Below are positions 34,428 to 42,261 of a stretch of 64,000 nucleotides of DNA, piece by piece. The DNA lies in the NCBI RefSeq assembly GCF_041807905.1, contig NZ_JBGVSA010000018.1, positions 1 through 64,000 on the forward strand, in the 5' to 3' direction. Position 1 is the stretch's first letter. The number at the start of each line of letters is the position of its first letter. The notes below the pieces were generated by a model. That model did no database searches, was not told the DNA's origin, and saw only the letters and a list, made by a program, of their open reading frames with translations. The DNA comes from JBGVSA01 sp041807905. GTDB taxonomy: Bacteria > Pseudomonadota > Gammaproteobacteria > Burkholderiales > Rhodocyclaceae. The position numbers were made by a program, and so were the translations under genes.

Positions 34428-34925
34428 TCACTCGGCCCGCGCGCACAGACCCAGCAGCGCGTTGCGGGCGGCCTGTCGCCGTACCGCCTGACGGTCGCCC
34501 GCGTAGTGATGAGTGACCGCCACGCCCGGCGCGCTGCGCGAGCCCCAGGCCAGGCACACGGTGCCGACCGGTTTCTGCGCCGTGCCGCCGCTCGGGCCGG
34601 CTATGCCCGAGATCGCCACCGCCACGTCGGCGCGCGAGCGCGCCAGCGCGCCGGCGACCATTTCCAGCACCGTCGCCTCGCTGACCGCGCCGTGCTTGGC
34701 GAGCGTGTCCGGGCGCACGTCGAGCATTTCGATCTTGGCTTCGTTCGAATAGGTGACGAAGCCGCGCTCGAACCAGTCGCTCGATCCGGCTATTTCGGTG
34801 ATCAGCGCGCTGACCAGCCCGCCGGTGCACGATTCGGCCGACGCCATCCGCCAGCCCCGGGCGCGCAACATGGCGCCGGCCTCGGCAGCCTGCTCGATCA
34901 GACGGTCCAGCGGGATGGATTCCAT
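34428..34925 (-). CDS. Nicotinamide-nucleotide amidohydrolase PncC (CinA C-terminal type)
   Basis: PncC converts NMN to nicotinate mononucleotide in NAD recycling. The ATG at 34925 has GGAGAG upstream and gives 165 residues, the size of the stand-alone form. Signatures are MASAESCTGGLVSALIT, the ISGIAGPSGGT loop and KPVGTVCLAW. In related genomes pncC commonly follows thiL-pgpA on the same strand; here nrdDG and a repeat region lie in between. Confidence 0.92.
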   Translation of the reverse strand: MESIPLDRLIEQAAEAGAMLRARGWRMASAESCTGGLVSALITEIAGSSDWFERGFVTYSNEAKIEMLDVRPDTLAKHGAVSEATVLEMVAGALARSRADVAVAISGIAGPSGGTAQKPVGTVCLAWGSRSAPGVAVTHHYAGDRQAVRRQAARNALLGLCARAE

Positions 34926-35046
34926 GGGGCTCTCCGGTATCTGGCGTGACGCGCGAAGGGGCATCTTACCGCCTGTACACGTCTTGCACGGCGCGCGGTG
35001 CCGCCCTTCCGTACAGGCTCGGCACATTCCGACGCGCCCTCAGAAG

Positions 35047-35060
35047 TTGACCCAACTCAA
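35047..35060 (+). promoter_or_regulatory. FNR/Anr-type binding site upstream of nrdD
   Basis: TTGACCCAACTCAA matches the FNR box TTGAT-N4-ATCAA at eight of ten defined positions, with both TTGA and TCAA cores intact. Its centre is 81 bp before the nrdD start. A possible -10 (TACATC, near 35103) would put the site about 61 bp before transcription start, the position of class I activator sites. This fits oxygen-controlled expression of an anaerobic reductase. Confidence 0.6.
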
Positions 35061-35134
35061 ACTATTCACCTCTCCTGCGCGCGACCATCTGCGGCGGCCT
35101 ACTACATCTAGTCGCCTCAAGGGCCCCGCACCCC

Positions 35135-37201
35135 ATGAATAGTACCCAGGCTGAATATCCGTCGTTCGATCCGATCCCTTCGTCGCCCCTTTCGGTGCGC
35201 AAGCGGGACGGCCGCATCCTGCCCTTTGATCGCAACAAGATCGAGGCCGCCATCGCCCGGGCCGGCAACGCCACCGGCGAGTTCGACCCGGATCAGGCCG
35301 CGGCACTCACCGATACGGTGTGCCGGGTGCTCAACTACCGCTACCACGACGGTGCGCCGCCCATTGAGCGCATCCAGGACGTGGTGGAACAGACATTGGT
35401 GGCGGCGGATTTCTTCCGCACCGCGCGGGCCTACATCGTCTATCGCGAACAGCACGCCAAGCTGCGCGGCGACACCCGCGCCATGGTCGACGCCATCGGT
35501 TCGATTTCGGAATACCTCTCGCAGAGCGACTGGCGCGTGCGTGCCAATGCCAACCAGGGTTATTCGCTGGGCGGCATGATCCTCAACATCTCGGGCAAGG
35601 TGGTGGCCAACTACTGGCTCAACCACATCTACCCGCCCGAGGTCGGTGAAGCGCACAAGCACGGCGACGTGCACATCCACGATCTGGACATGCTCTCCGG
35701 CTACTGTGCCGGCTGGTCGCTGCGCACGCTGCTGCACGAAGGCTTCAACGGCGTGCCGGGCAAGGTCGAAGCGGCGCCGCCCAAGCATCTGCGCAGCGCC
35801 GTCGGGCAGATGGTGAACTTCCTCGGCACGCTGCAGAACGAATGGGCCGGCGCGCAGGCGTTCAGTTCGTTCGATACCTATCTGGCGCCCTTCGTACGGC
35901 GCGACAACATGGACTACGCCAGCGTGCGCCAATGCATGCAGGAGCTGGTCTACAACCTGAACGTGCCGTCGCGCTGGGGCACGCAGACGCCCTTCACCAA
36001 CCTGACTTTCGATTGGGTGTGCCCGGAAGACCTGCGCGACCAGGTGCCGTACATCGCGGGCGAGGAGATGCCGTTCACTTACGGCGAGCTGCAGGCCGAG
36101 ATGAACCTCGTCAATCGCGCCTTCCTGGAAGTGATGATGACGGGCGACGCCAAGGGGCGCGCGTTTACGTTCCCGATCCCGACGTACAACATCACGACGG
36201 ATTTCGACTGGGACCAGCCCAACTGCGAGCTGCTCTTCGAGATGACCGCCAAGTACGGGCTGCCGTACTTCCAGAATTTCATCAACAGCGAGCTGTCGCC
36301 CAACATGGTGCGCTCGATGTGCTGCCGCCTGCAGCTCGATCTGCGCGAACTGCTCAAGCGCGGCAATGGTCTGTTTGGCTCCGCCGAGCAGACCGGATCG
36401 CTGGGCGTGGTGACGATCAACTGCGCGCGACTGGGTTATCTGTATCGCGGGGATGAACCGGGCCTGATGGCGCGGCTCGACGAATTGCTGGAGCTGGCCC
36501 GCAACAGCCTGGAGATCAAGCGCAAGGTCATCCAGCGTCTGATCGACGACGGACTGTTCCCCTACACCCGCCGCTACCTCGGCACGCTGCGCAATCACTT
36601 CTCGACCATTGGCATCAACGGCGTCAACGAGATGATCCGCAACTTCACGCTGGATGCCGGCGACATCACCGACGAAGAAGGCCACGCCTTCGCGCTGCGC
36701 CTGCTGGAACACGTGCGCGGCCGCATGACCGAATTCCAGGAAGAAACCGGCCACCTGTACAACCTCGAAGCCACGCCCGCCGAAGGCACGACGTACCGCT
36801 TTGCGCGCGAGGACAAGAAGCGCTGGCCCGATATCATCCAGGCCGGCACGCCCGAGTATCCGTACTACACCAATTCGACGCAGTTGCCGGTCGGCTTCAC
36901 GGCGGACCCGTTCGAGGCGCTGGACCAGCAGGAGGCGCTGCAAAGCAAGTACACCGGCGGCACCGTGCTGCATCTGTATCTGGGCGAGCGGGTATCCACG
37001 TCGAAAGCGTGCAAGGAACTGGTGCGCCGTGCGCTCACGCGATTCCGCGTGCCGTACATCACCATCACGCCGACGTTCTCGATCTGCCCGAAGCACGGTT
37101 ACATCGCCGGCGAACATCCGTTCTGCCCCAAGTGCGACGCCGAACTGCTGGCGAAGAAGCAGGCCGAACACGATGCAGCCATCGCGAAGGAGACACCATG
37201 A
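35135..37201 (+). CDS. Anaerobic ribonucleoside-triphosphate reductase NrdD, large part (lacks glycyl-radical motif)
   Basis: NrdD makes deoxyribonucleotides without oxygen, using a glycyl radical formed by NrdG. The 688-residue protein has an ATP-cone (about 20-112, VRKRDGRILPFDRNKIEAAI), the catalytic barrel with LSGYCAGWSL, RSMCCRLQLD and GVVTINCARLGY, and a C-terminal zinc site (SICPKHGYIAGEHPFCPKCD). It stops about 25 residues later without the RVxGY glycyl-radical motif that normally ends NrdD; that motif is in the next gene, overlapping by ATGA. No clear ribosome-binding site precedes the start. Confidence 0.92.
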   Translation: MNSTQAEYPSFDPIPSSPLSVRKRDGRILPFDRNKIEAAIARAGNATGEFDPDQAAALTDTVCRVLNYRYHDGAPPIERIQDVVEQTLVAADFFRTARAYIVYREQHAKLRGDTRAMVDAIGSISEYLSQSDWRVRANANQGYSLGGMILNISGKVVANYWLNHIYPPEVGEAHKHGDVHIHDLDMLSGYCAGWSLRTLLHEGFNGVPGKVEAAPPKHLRSAVGQMVNFLGTLQNEWAGAQAFSSFDTYLAPFVRRDNMDYASVRQCMQELVYNLNVPSRWGTQTPFTNLTFDWVCPEDLRDQVPYIAGEEMPFTYGELQAEMNLVNRAFLEVMMTGDAKGRAFTFPIPTYNITTDFDWDQPNCELLFEMTAKYGLPYFQNFINSELSPNMVRSMCCRLQLDLRELLKRGNGLFGSAEQTGSLGVVTINCARLGYLYRGDEPGLMARLDELLELARNSLEIKRKVIQRLIDDGLFPYTRRYLGTLRNHFSTIGINGVNEMIRNFTLDAGDITDEEGHAFALRLLEHVRGRMTEFQEETGHLYNLEATPAEGTTYRFAREDKKRWPDIIQAGTPEYPYYTNSTQLPVGFTADPFEALDQQEALQSKYTGGTVLHLYLGERVSTSKACKELVRRALTRFRVPYITITPTFSICPKHGYIAGEHPFCPKCDAELLAKKQAEHDAAIAKETP

Positions 37202-37389
37202 TCCACGAAAGCCGCGCGGCCCGGTTCGCGCCGCACCCCGTCCTCAAGGACGAAGAACGCCAGCCCTGCGAAATCTGGACGCGCGTGATGGGCTACCACC
37301 GTCCGGTGACGTCGTTCAATCGCGGCAAGCAGGGCGAGTTCTACGAACGCCAGTACTTCAGCGAGACCGGCCGCTGCGGCAAGGCCTGA
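37198..37389 (+). CDS. Stand-alone glycyl-radical C-terminal domain of NrdD
   Basis: A 63-residue protein carrying the piece missing from NrdD: EIWTRVMGYHRPVTSFNRGK, where RVMGY holds the expected radical Gly32, followed by GEFYERQYF. Its ATG overlaps the nrdD stop (ATGA) in a different frame, and AAGGAG lies 5 bases before it, so it has its own good ribosome-binding site. It probably associates with NrdD in trans and is activated by NrdG. A one-base frameshift in a once-fused gene is the alternative, but the well-placed binding site argues for a true split. Confidence 0.85.
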   Translation: MIHESRAARFAPHPVLKDEERQPCEIWTRVMGYHRPVTSFNRGKQGEFYERQYFSETGRCGKA

Positions 37390-37401
37390 GGAAGGCAACA
37401 G

Positions 37402-38121
37402 ATGGGCGATCACGCACAGCCGTGGCAAAACCGTCTGCGCGTGGCCGGCTTCCAGCCTTTCTCGACCGTCGACTGGCCGGGCACCATCGCGGCCGTCGTC
37501 TTCCTGCAGGGCTGTCCGTGGCGCTGCACGTATTGCCATAACCCGGAACTGCAGGAACGCAGCGTACCGCCGTCGATCCACTGGAGCGCGGTGGAAGCAA
37601 AGCTCGCCAAGCGCATCGGCTGGCTGGACGGCGTGGTGTTCTCGGGCGGCGAACCCACCGTCGACCGCGCACTGCCGGAGGCCATCGCGCGGGTGAAGGA
37701 GATGGGCTTTCGCGTGGGGCTGCACACGGGCGGCGCCTACCCGGATCGCCTCGCGCGCCTGCTCGGCATGCTCGATTGGGTGGGGCTGGATCTGAAGACT
37801 TCGCCGGAAGAATACGCGGCACTCACGGGCGCCCCCGGCAGCGGCAACAACGCTTATCACAGTGCCACGCTGGTGGCGCGCTCGGGCGTGCCCTACGAAT
37901 GCCGGCTCACGTATCACCCACAGGTGGTGTCCGATGACACCGCGCGATTGTTGGTGCGATGTGCGAAGACCTTGGGTTGCGAGAGGTTCGTGATCCAGGA
38001 GTTTCGCCCGACGCCCAACCCTGATGCGGCGGGGTTGACCACTCATGTGTCAATGCCGGCTGCATTGCTCGAAGAGTTGCGTGGCATCCTGCCTGGGATT
38101 GAGTTGCGGACGTCGAGTTAG
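37402..38121 (+). CDS. Anaerobic RNR-activating radical SAM protein NrdG
   Basis: NrdG uses S-adenosylmethionine and a 4Fe-4S cluster to form the glycyl radical on the reductase. The 239-residue protein has the radical SAM motif CPWRCTYCHN and the glycine-rich FSGGEPTVDRAL, with STVDWPGTIAAVVFLQGCPW before the cluster, as in the NrdG-like branch of activases. AGGAAGG precedes the ATG. It lies 12 bp after the small glycyl-radical gene. Confidence 0.92.
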   Translation: MGDHAQPWQNRLRVAGFQPFSTVDWPGTIAAVVFLQGCPWRCTYCHNPELQERSVPPSIHWSAVEAKLAKRIGWLDGVVFSGGEPTVDRALPEAIARVKEMGFRVGLHTGGAYPDRLARLLGMLDWVGLDLKTSPEEYAALTGAPGSGNNAYHSATLVARSGVPYECRLTYHPQVVSDDTARLLVRCAKTLGCERFVIQEFRPTPNPDAAGLTTHVSMPAALLEELRGILPGIELRTSS

Positions 38122-38437
38122 GACGTTGGCGGAAGCCCTCTTGGCGAGGCTGCGCGGCGCTCGCCGTTGTTTCGCGTGGGACTCGGCTGCCGGCGTTCGC
38201 TGGCGGGAAAAGCGCTTGGTGCCTGGTTGTTCGAGTTGGGTTTCGACTGTTGATTACGTTGCCCAGGGAGTTCGCTTTTGTCGCCTGTTGCTCGACAGAA
38301 ACTGTTGTCGCGGTAGGGAGGTAGGGCGGAAGAGCGAAGCGTCATCCGCCATGGGCGACCTGCGCGGGCAGCGATAAGAGCCCTTTCTTCCTTGCTGCTT
38401 GGTTGTCCTGGCGTGGTCACGGCTGCTTGGGTACGTT

Positions 38438-38645
38438 GGCCGGGAGTTCGCCCCGGCGGGCGAGTAACTTTCTTGTCCCCGACAAGAAAGTCACCAAAGA
38501 AGCGGCCCCACAGCATCGTCGGCCTGCGGCCGATCCCCTGCGCTGCGCGGTCGAGAAGGCGGCTGCGGAACTCGCCTCCTGCGTCGGCTCAGACAGTCCT
38601 CGCCGACGGCTACGCCGCAACCTTCTCGCCCTGTGCTGCTCGGCG
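38438..38645 (-). repeat. Dispersed intergenic repeat, copy B
   Basis: The reverse complement of this stretch matches copy A (3-240) over most of its length, including GTCGGCGAGGACTGTCTGA, GAGTTCCGCAGCCGCC, AGCGCAGGGGATCGGCCGC, TTCTTTGG and the CGAACTCCCGGCC block. The hairpin ACTTTCTTGT (38467-38476) / ACAAGAAAGT (38482-38491) is the same as in copy A with a different loop, so the stem is conserved while the loop changes. Confidence 0.75.
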
Positions 38646-38891
38646 ACGCTGAATGGGGTGCCCACACCACGCAACATGGTTGTTCTGGGGGAAGGCCAAA
38701 GCCCCTGTTTCTAAGTGCTTGTGTTTGTGCTGGCGCTCTCGCCAATCAAACGTCGTTGCCGATCGAACAACGTACCCGTTCGAATAGGCGGATGGCGCTC
38801 CACTTTTCCTCTCTACGCACTACTCGCAACATCTGAAACCTCGCTGCGCGTGTCGCATGCGCTTTGCGGTACACGCACAACACGTCACGAA

Positions 38892-38946
38892 GTTACTCGC
38901 CCGCCGGGGCGAACTCCCGGCCGTCGGGCATCTACAGTCGGGACTA
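38892..38946 (+). repeat. Dispersed intergenic repeat, partial copy C
   Basis: GTTACTCGCCCGCCGGGGCG, AACTCCCGGCCGTCG and the tail CAGTCGGGACTA match the 3' part of copies A and B. The ACTTTCTTGT hairpin arm expected before it is missing, so this copy is truncated at its 5' end. Confidence 0.65.
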
Positions 38947-39242
38947 CCTAAGAACGGCGAGGCACTTAGCAAGAAAAGCTCTGAAGCCACAATCACCAGC
39001 CTACTGGAGCGGACAGCAGCCTGAGCAGTCGAGACCACCGCTGATAGACGAAACCCCACGCAGGAATACGCGTGCTCAGCAGACGAGCAGACTCCCGGCC
39101 AACGCAATTGAGCAGTCGGGACTAAGCTCCAACTACAAAGAACCAAGCGAGAGAGGTTCTTTCATCCAAGGAAAGCAACGGTAGCTGCTAGAGCGTAAGG
39201 GCGTCTCCGCATATCGTACGCCACAAACCCCTTCCCGCTATT

Positions 39243-39815
39243 TCACGCGCCACCATCGATGCGATCAAAAATCGCCTCAATGCGCGCCCGCACCATCGGC
39301 CACAACGACGGAAACACCTCCGCCACCGGCTGATTCATCGCCAAGACGCGATCGCGCGAAACGCCATGCCGACGCCATACATCGCCATCGTTGGCGATAT
39401 TGAGCAACACCGGCATGAGGCGGTCGATGGCATACGCATAGCGCGCCTCGGGCGTGACTGCGTCGGTGAATTCGTGCCACAGCGCCTTCATCTCGGCAGC
39501 GGCGTCGGCCGGCAGACCGGTCAGCAACCGATCGAGCGCCAGCGCCTCGGATTGCGATGCGTCGGCCCGTGCCGCGTCGTACAGGAACGTGTCGCCGCAT
39601 TCGATCTCCGGCACGTCATGCAGGAGGAGCATGCGCGAGGCGCGGTGGGCGTCGACGGGGAAAGCGCAGGCTTCGCGCAACACCAGCGCCATCGTCGCCG
39701 CGTGCCAGCTATGTTCGGCGGTGTTTTCGAAACGCGCCCCGCCGGCCACGCTGTTGCGACGATCGACGCTCTTGAGCCGATCGAGCGTCAGGACAAAGTC
39801 GAGCAGCGCGCTCAC
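39243..39815 (-). CDS. HD-domain hydrolase (YfbR/5'-nucleotidase-like)
   Basis: A metal-dependent HD phosphohydrolase of 190 residues. The GTG at 39815 overlaps the pgpA stop by 4 bp and is chosen over a longer frame running through pgpA. Metal ligands expected of the family are visible: His in NTAEHSWH, the HD pair in MLLLHDVPEIECGDTFLYD, and Asp in YAYAIDRLMPVL. Members of this group dephosphorylate nucleotides; the substrate here is not known. It forms the end of the nusB-thiL-pgpA run. Confidence 0.85.
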   Translation of the reverse strand: MSALLDFVLTLDRLKSVDRRNSVAGGARFENTAEHSWHAATMALVLREACAFPVDAHRASRMLLLHDVPEIECGDTFLYDAARADASQSEALALDRLLTGLPADAAAEMKALWHEFTDAVTPEARYAYAIDRLMPVLLNIANDGDVWRRHGVSRDRVLAMNQPVAEVFPSLWPMVRARIEAIFDRIDGGA

Positions 39816-40318
39816 ATCAGCACCCGCCACGCGATGGCCAGGACGACCAGCGAATAACCGGCGGCGAGCAGATCGTCGAGCATGACGCCCATGCCGTTCT
39901 TGAAGCGTGCGTCGGCCTGCCGGATCGGCCAGGGCTTGACGATGTCGAAGAAGCGGAACACCACCACGCCTGCGAATTGCCACAGCCAGGTCGCGGGCAC
40001 CAGCCACAACACCAACCACACGGCGACGAATTCGTCCCACACGATGGCCCCGTGGTCGACCACGCCCAGCGCGCGCCCGGTGCGGTCGCAGATCAACCCG
40101 CCAGCGAAGAAACACACGGCGAGGAAGATCGCGAAGGAAAGATCGGTGAAGCGCGGCGCGATCAGGCAGAACACGCCCCAGGCGACGAAGGATGCGATCG
40201 TGCCGGGCGCGACGGGCGACAGACCGCTGCCCAGGCCGAGCGCGAGGAAATGCGCCGGGTGCGAGAGCGCCAGCCGCACGGTGGGCCGCACGGCGCCGGT
40301 TTTTGTAGTGAAGGCCAT
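39812..40318 (-). CDS. Phosphatidylglycerophosphatase A (PgpA)
   Basis: PgpA removes the phosphate from phosphatidylglycerol phosphate in the inner membrane. The 168-residue protein has the N-terminal LGSGLSPVAPGTIAS and the acidic motif WDEFVAVWLVLWLVP, then FRFFDIVKPWPIRQAD and the conserved GVMLDDLLAAGYS, all signatures of the family. It lies 4 bp after thiL. Confidence 0.93.
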   Translation of the reverse strand: MAFTTKTGAVRPTVRLALSHPAHFLALGLGSGLSPVAPGTIASFVAWGVFCLIAPRFTDLSFAIFLAVCFFAGGLICDRTGRALGVVDHGAIVWDEFVAVWLVLWLVPATWLWQFAGVVVFRFFDIVKPWPIRQADARFKNGMGVMLDDLLAAGYSLVVLAIAWRVLM

Positions 40319-40322
40319 GGTG

Positions 40323-41282
40323 TCAGGAGAAGTGGTCGAAGCCGCGCGTGTTCATCGGCAGGCGAGAGCCATCGTCCAGCAGCAGTTCGATGTGGGGCGA
40401 GCCGGCTTCGATGGCGCCGATGCGTGCCAGCGGCAGTGCGAGGCGCAGGGACAAGGCTTCGACTTCGGCGCGACGATGGGCGGGCGCAGTAAAGAGTAGT
40501 TCGTAATCGTCGCCGCCGGCGAGGAACGTTCGTCGCGCCAGCAATGCGTCGCCACACGCCGCGATGAGCGGTTGCAGCGGCCATTCGACATCGGACAGCA
40601 CGGCGGCGACGTTCGAGCGCTCGAGAATGTGCATGAGGTCGCCGCACAGACCGTCGGAAACGTCCAACGCCGCCGTCGCCAGCCCGCGCAGTCCCACGCC
40701 CAGCGCCACGCGCGGCGTGGGCTTGTGCAACGCGCCGACACAGCGCTCGCGCCAGTCGTCGGCCAGCGGCAGATCGTCGCGCAGGGCGCGCAGCCCGAGT
40801 GCGGCGAGGCCCGGCACCCCGGAGACCCATATGTCGTCGCCGGCCCGCGCGCCGGAGCGCACGATCGCTTGCCCGTGCGGGACTTCGCCGATGATCGTGG
40901 GGCACAGGTTGAGCGGGCCGCGCGTAGTGTCGCCGCCAACCCAGTCGACGCCGAAGCCGGCGCAGCATCCGTGAAACCCGCTGGCCATGGCGGCGACCCA
41001 TTCGTCGCGCAGGTGCGGCAGCGACAGCGCCAGCAGCATCCAGCGCGGCTCGGCGCCCATCGCAGCCATGTCGGAGATATTCACCGCGGCGGCTTTCCAG
41101 CCGAGCAGTTCGGGCGCGACGTCGGCGAAGAAGTGCGTGCCCGACACGAGCATGTCGGTCGACACCACCATCTGCATGCCGGCGCGCGGCGTGAACAGCG
41201 CTCCGTCGTCACCCACGCCCAGATCGGTATGCGTGACGCTGCGCGTGAAGCGCCGCCGGATCAGATCGAATTCGCCGGGCAT
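40323..41282 (-). CDS. Thiamine-monophosphate kinase ThiL
   Basis: ThiL phosphorylates thiamine monophosphate to the active diphosphate. The 319-residue protein starts MPGEFDLIRRRFTR and has GVGDDGALF, the AVNISDMAAMGAEPRW motif, WVGGDTTRGPL, ALDVSDGLCGDLMHIL and GGDDYELLFTAP, which are the nucleotide- and metal-binding motifs of the AIR-synthase-like fold. It starts 9 bp after nusB ends. Confidence 0.95.
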   Translation of the reverse strand: MPGEFDLIRRRFTRSVTHTDLGVGDDGALFTPRAGMQMVVSTDMLVSGTHFFADVAPELLGWKAAAVNISDMAAMGAEPRWMLLALSLPHLRDEWVAAMASGFHGCCAGFGVDWVGGDTTRGPLNLCPTIIGEVPHGQAIVRSGARAGDDIWVSGVPGLAALGLRALRDDLPLADDWRERCVGALHKPTPRVALGVGLRGLATAALDVSDGLCGDLMHILERSNVAAVLSDVEWPLQPLIAACGDALLARRTFLAGGDDYELLFTAPAHRRAEVEALSLRLALPLARIGAIEAGSPHIELLLDDGSRLPMNTRGFDHFS

Positions 41283-41291
41283 GAAGGCGGC

Positions 41292-41765
41292 TTATCGGCC
41301 CCGCTGCTTGGCTGCGTGTTCGACTTCGACGCGGCGCAGCTTGGCCGCGAGCTTGTCGAGCACGCCGTTGACGAAGCGATGGCCGTCGGTGCCGCCAAAT
41401 TCCTTGGCCAGTTCGATCGCTTCGTTCATGACGACGCGATACGGCGTCTCCAGGCGATGGGCGAACTCGTAGGTGGCCAGCAGCAGTATGGCGCGCTCGA
41501 TCGGCGAGATTTCGTCGATCGGCCGGTCAAGGAAAGGCAGGAACTCCGCCTCCAGCGCTTCGGCGTCGTCGGACGCGCCACGCAGCAGCGTGATGAGCAG
41601 CGGACGATCGGCGCGCGCCCAGTCGTCGGATTCGGCGGCGAGGTGGTCTTCGATCACCGGCACCGAGTTGCCGCTCATGCGCCATTGGTAGAGGCCCTGC
41701 ATCGCCAGTTCGCGCGCGATGCGGCGCGAGGACTTCTTGTTGTCCTTGTGAGTGGTGTCGTTCAT
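41292..41765 (-). CDS. Transcription antitermination factor NusB
   Basis: NusB acts with NusE in antitermination at rRNA operons. The ATG at 41765 (MNDTTHKDNKKSSRRI) overlaps the ribH stop by one base and gives 157 residues. Family features are ARELAMQGLYQW, LLLATYEFAHRLETPYRVVM, EAIELAKEFGGTDGHRFVNG and VLDKLAAKLR. Confidence 0.94.
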   Translation of the reverse strand: MNDTTHKDNKKSSRRIARELAMQGLYQWRMSGNSVPVIEDHLAAESDDWARADRPLLITLLRGASDDAEALEAEFLPFLDRPIDEISPIERAILLLATYEFAHRLETPYRVVMNEAIELAKEFGGTDGHRFVNGVLDKLAAKLRRVEVEHAAKQRGR

Positions 41766-42235
41766 CAGCGCAGTACCTTGAGCAGGTTGGCCATCTCGAT
41801 GGCACAGGCGGCGCATTCGCGCCCTTTGACGTTCATGCGCGCGAGGGCCTGGTCGTCGTCTTCGGTGGTGAGCACACCGTTGGCCAGCGGCACGCCGGTA
41901 TCGAGTTGCACGCGGGTGATGCCGGCGGCCATTTCGTTGGAGACGATTTCAAAGTGGTACGTCTCGCCCCGGATGACGGCGCCGAGCGCGACCAGCGCGT
42001 CGTACTTGCCGCTCCTGGCCATGGCTTGCAGTACCAAGGGGATTTCCAGCGCGCCCGGCACGGTGGCAATGCGGATGTCGCCATCGACCACGCCGCGCTC
42101 GGCCAGTTCGGCCACGGCCCCCGACAGCAGGCCTTCGCCGATGTTGCTGTTGAAGCGCGCGACGACGATGCCGATACGCAGGCCGGCGCCGTTCAGGTCG
42201 GGTTCGAATTCGGCGATGTTTGCAAAGTGGCTCAT
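41765..42235 (-). CDS. 6,7-dimethyl-8-ribityllumazine synthase RibH
   Basis: RibH makes the lumazine precursor of riboflavin and assembles into a capsid-like oligomer. The 156-residue protein has IVVARFNSNIGEGLLSGA, TVPGALEIPLVLQAMA, ALGAVIRGETYHFEIVSNE and the conserved GVLTTEDDDQALAR (the usual Thr-Glu near the active site). It lies between ribBA and nusB. Confidence 0.95.
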   Translation of the reverse strand: MSHFANIAEFEPDLNGAGLRIGIVVARFNSNIGEGLLSGAVAELAERGVVDGDIRIATVPGALEIPLVLQAMARSGKYDALVALGAVIRGETYHFEIVSNEMAAGITRVQLDTGVPLANGVLTTEDDDQALARMNVKGRECAACAIEMANLLKVLR

Positions 42236-42261
42236 GTTTGTTCAGTTCTTCGAATCGAGGG

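Larger units (their letters stand above)
38122..39242. other. Gene-free, repeat-rich region
   Basis: Over 1.1 kb between nrdG and the HD-hydrolase gene has no supportable gene. It holds repeat copy B (38438-38645), partial copy C (38892-38946) and further CAGTCGRGAC tail motifs near 39018 and 39110. The right part (about 38950-39240) is less G+C-rich than the flanks. It separates the nrdDG locus from the core pgpA-thiL-nusB-rib genes and may be a site of insertion or rearrangement. Confidence 0.6.

Noticed and set aside
35117..37171. 684-codon open frame antisense to nrdD
   Set aside because: A mirror of codon bias in GC-rich DNA; the opposite strand has a clear nrdD. The same holds for the long antisense frames over ptsI (48769-50532), metX (53137-54381) and the diguanylate cyclase gene (30377-32032).
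38122..39242. Several short frames (80-110 codons) in the gene-free region
   Set aside because: They run through the repeat copies, have no family resemblance, and lack ribosome-binding sites.
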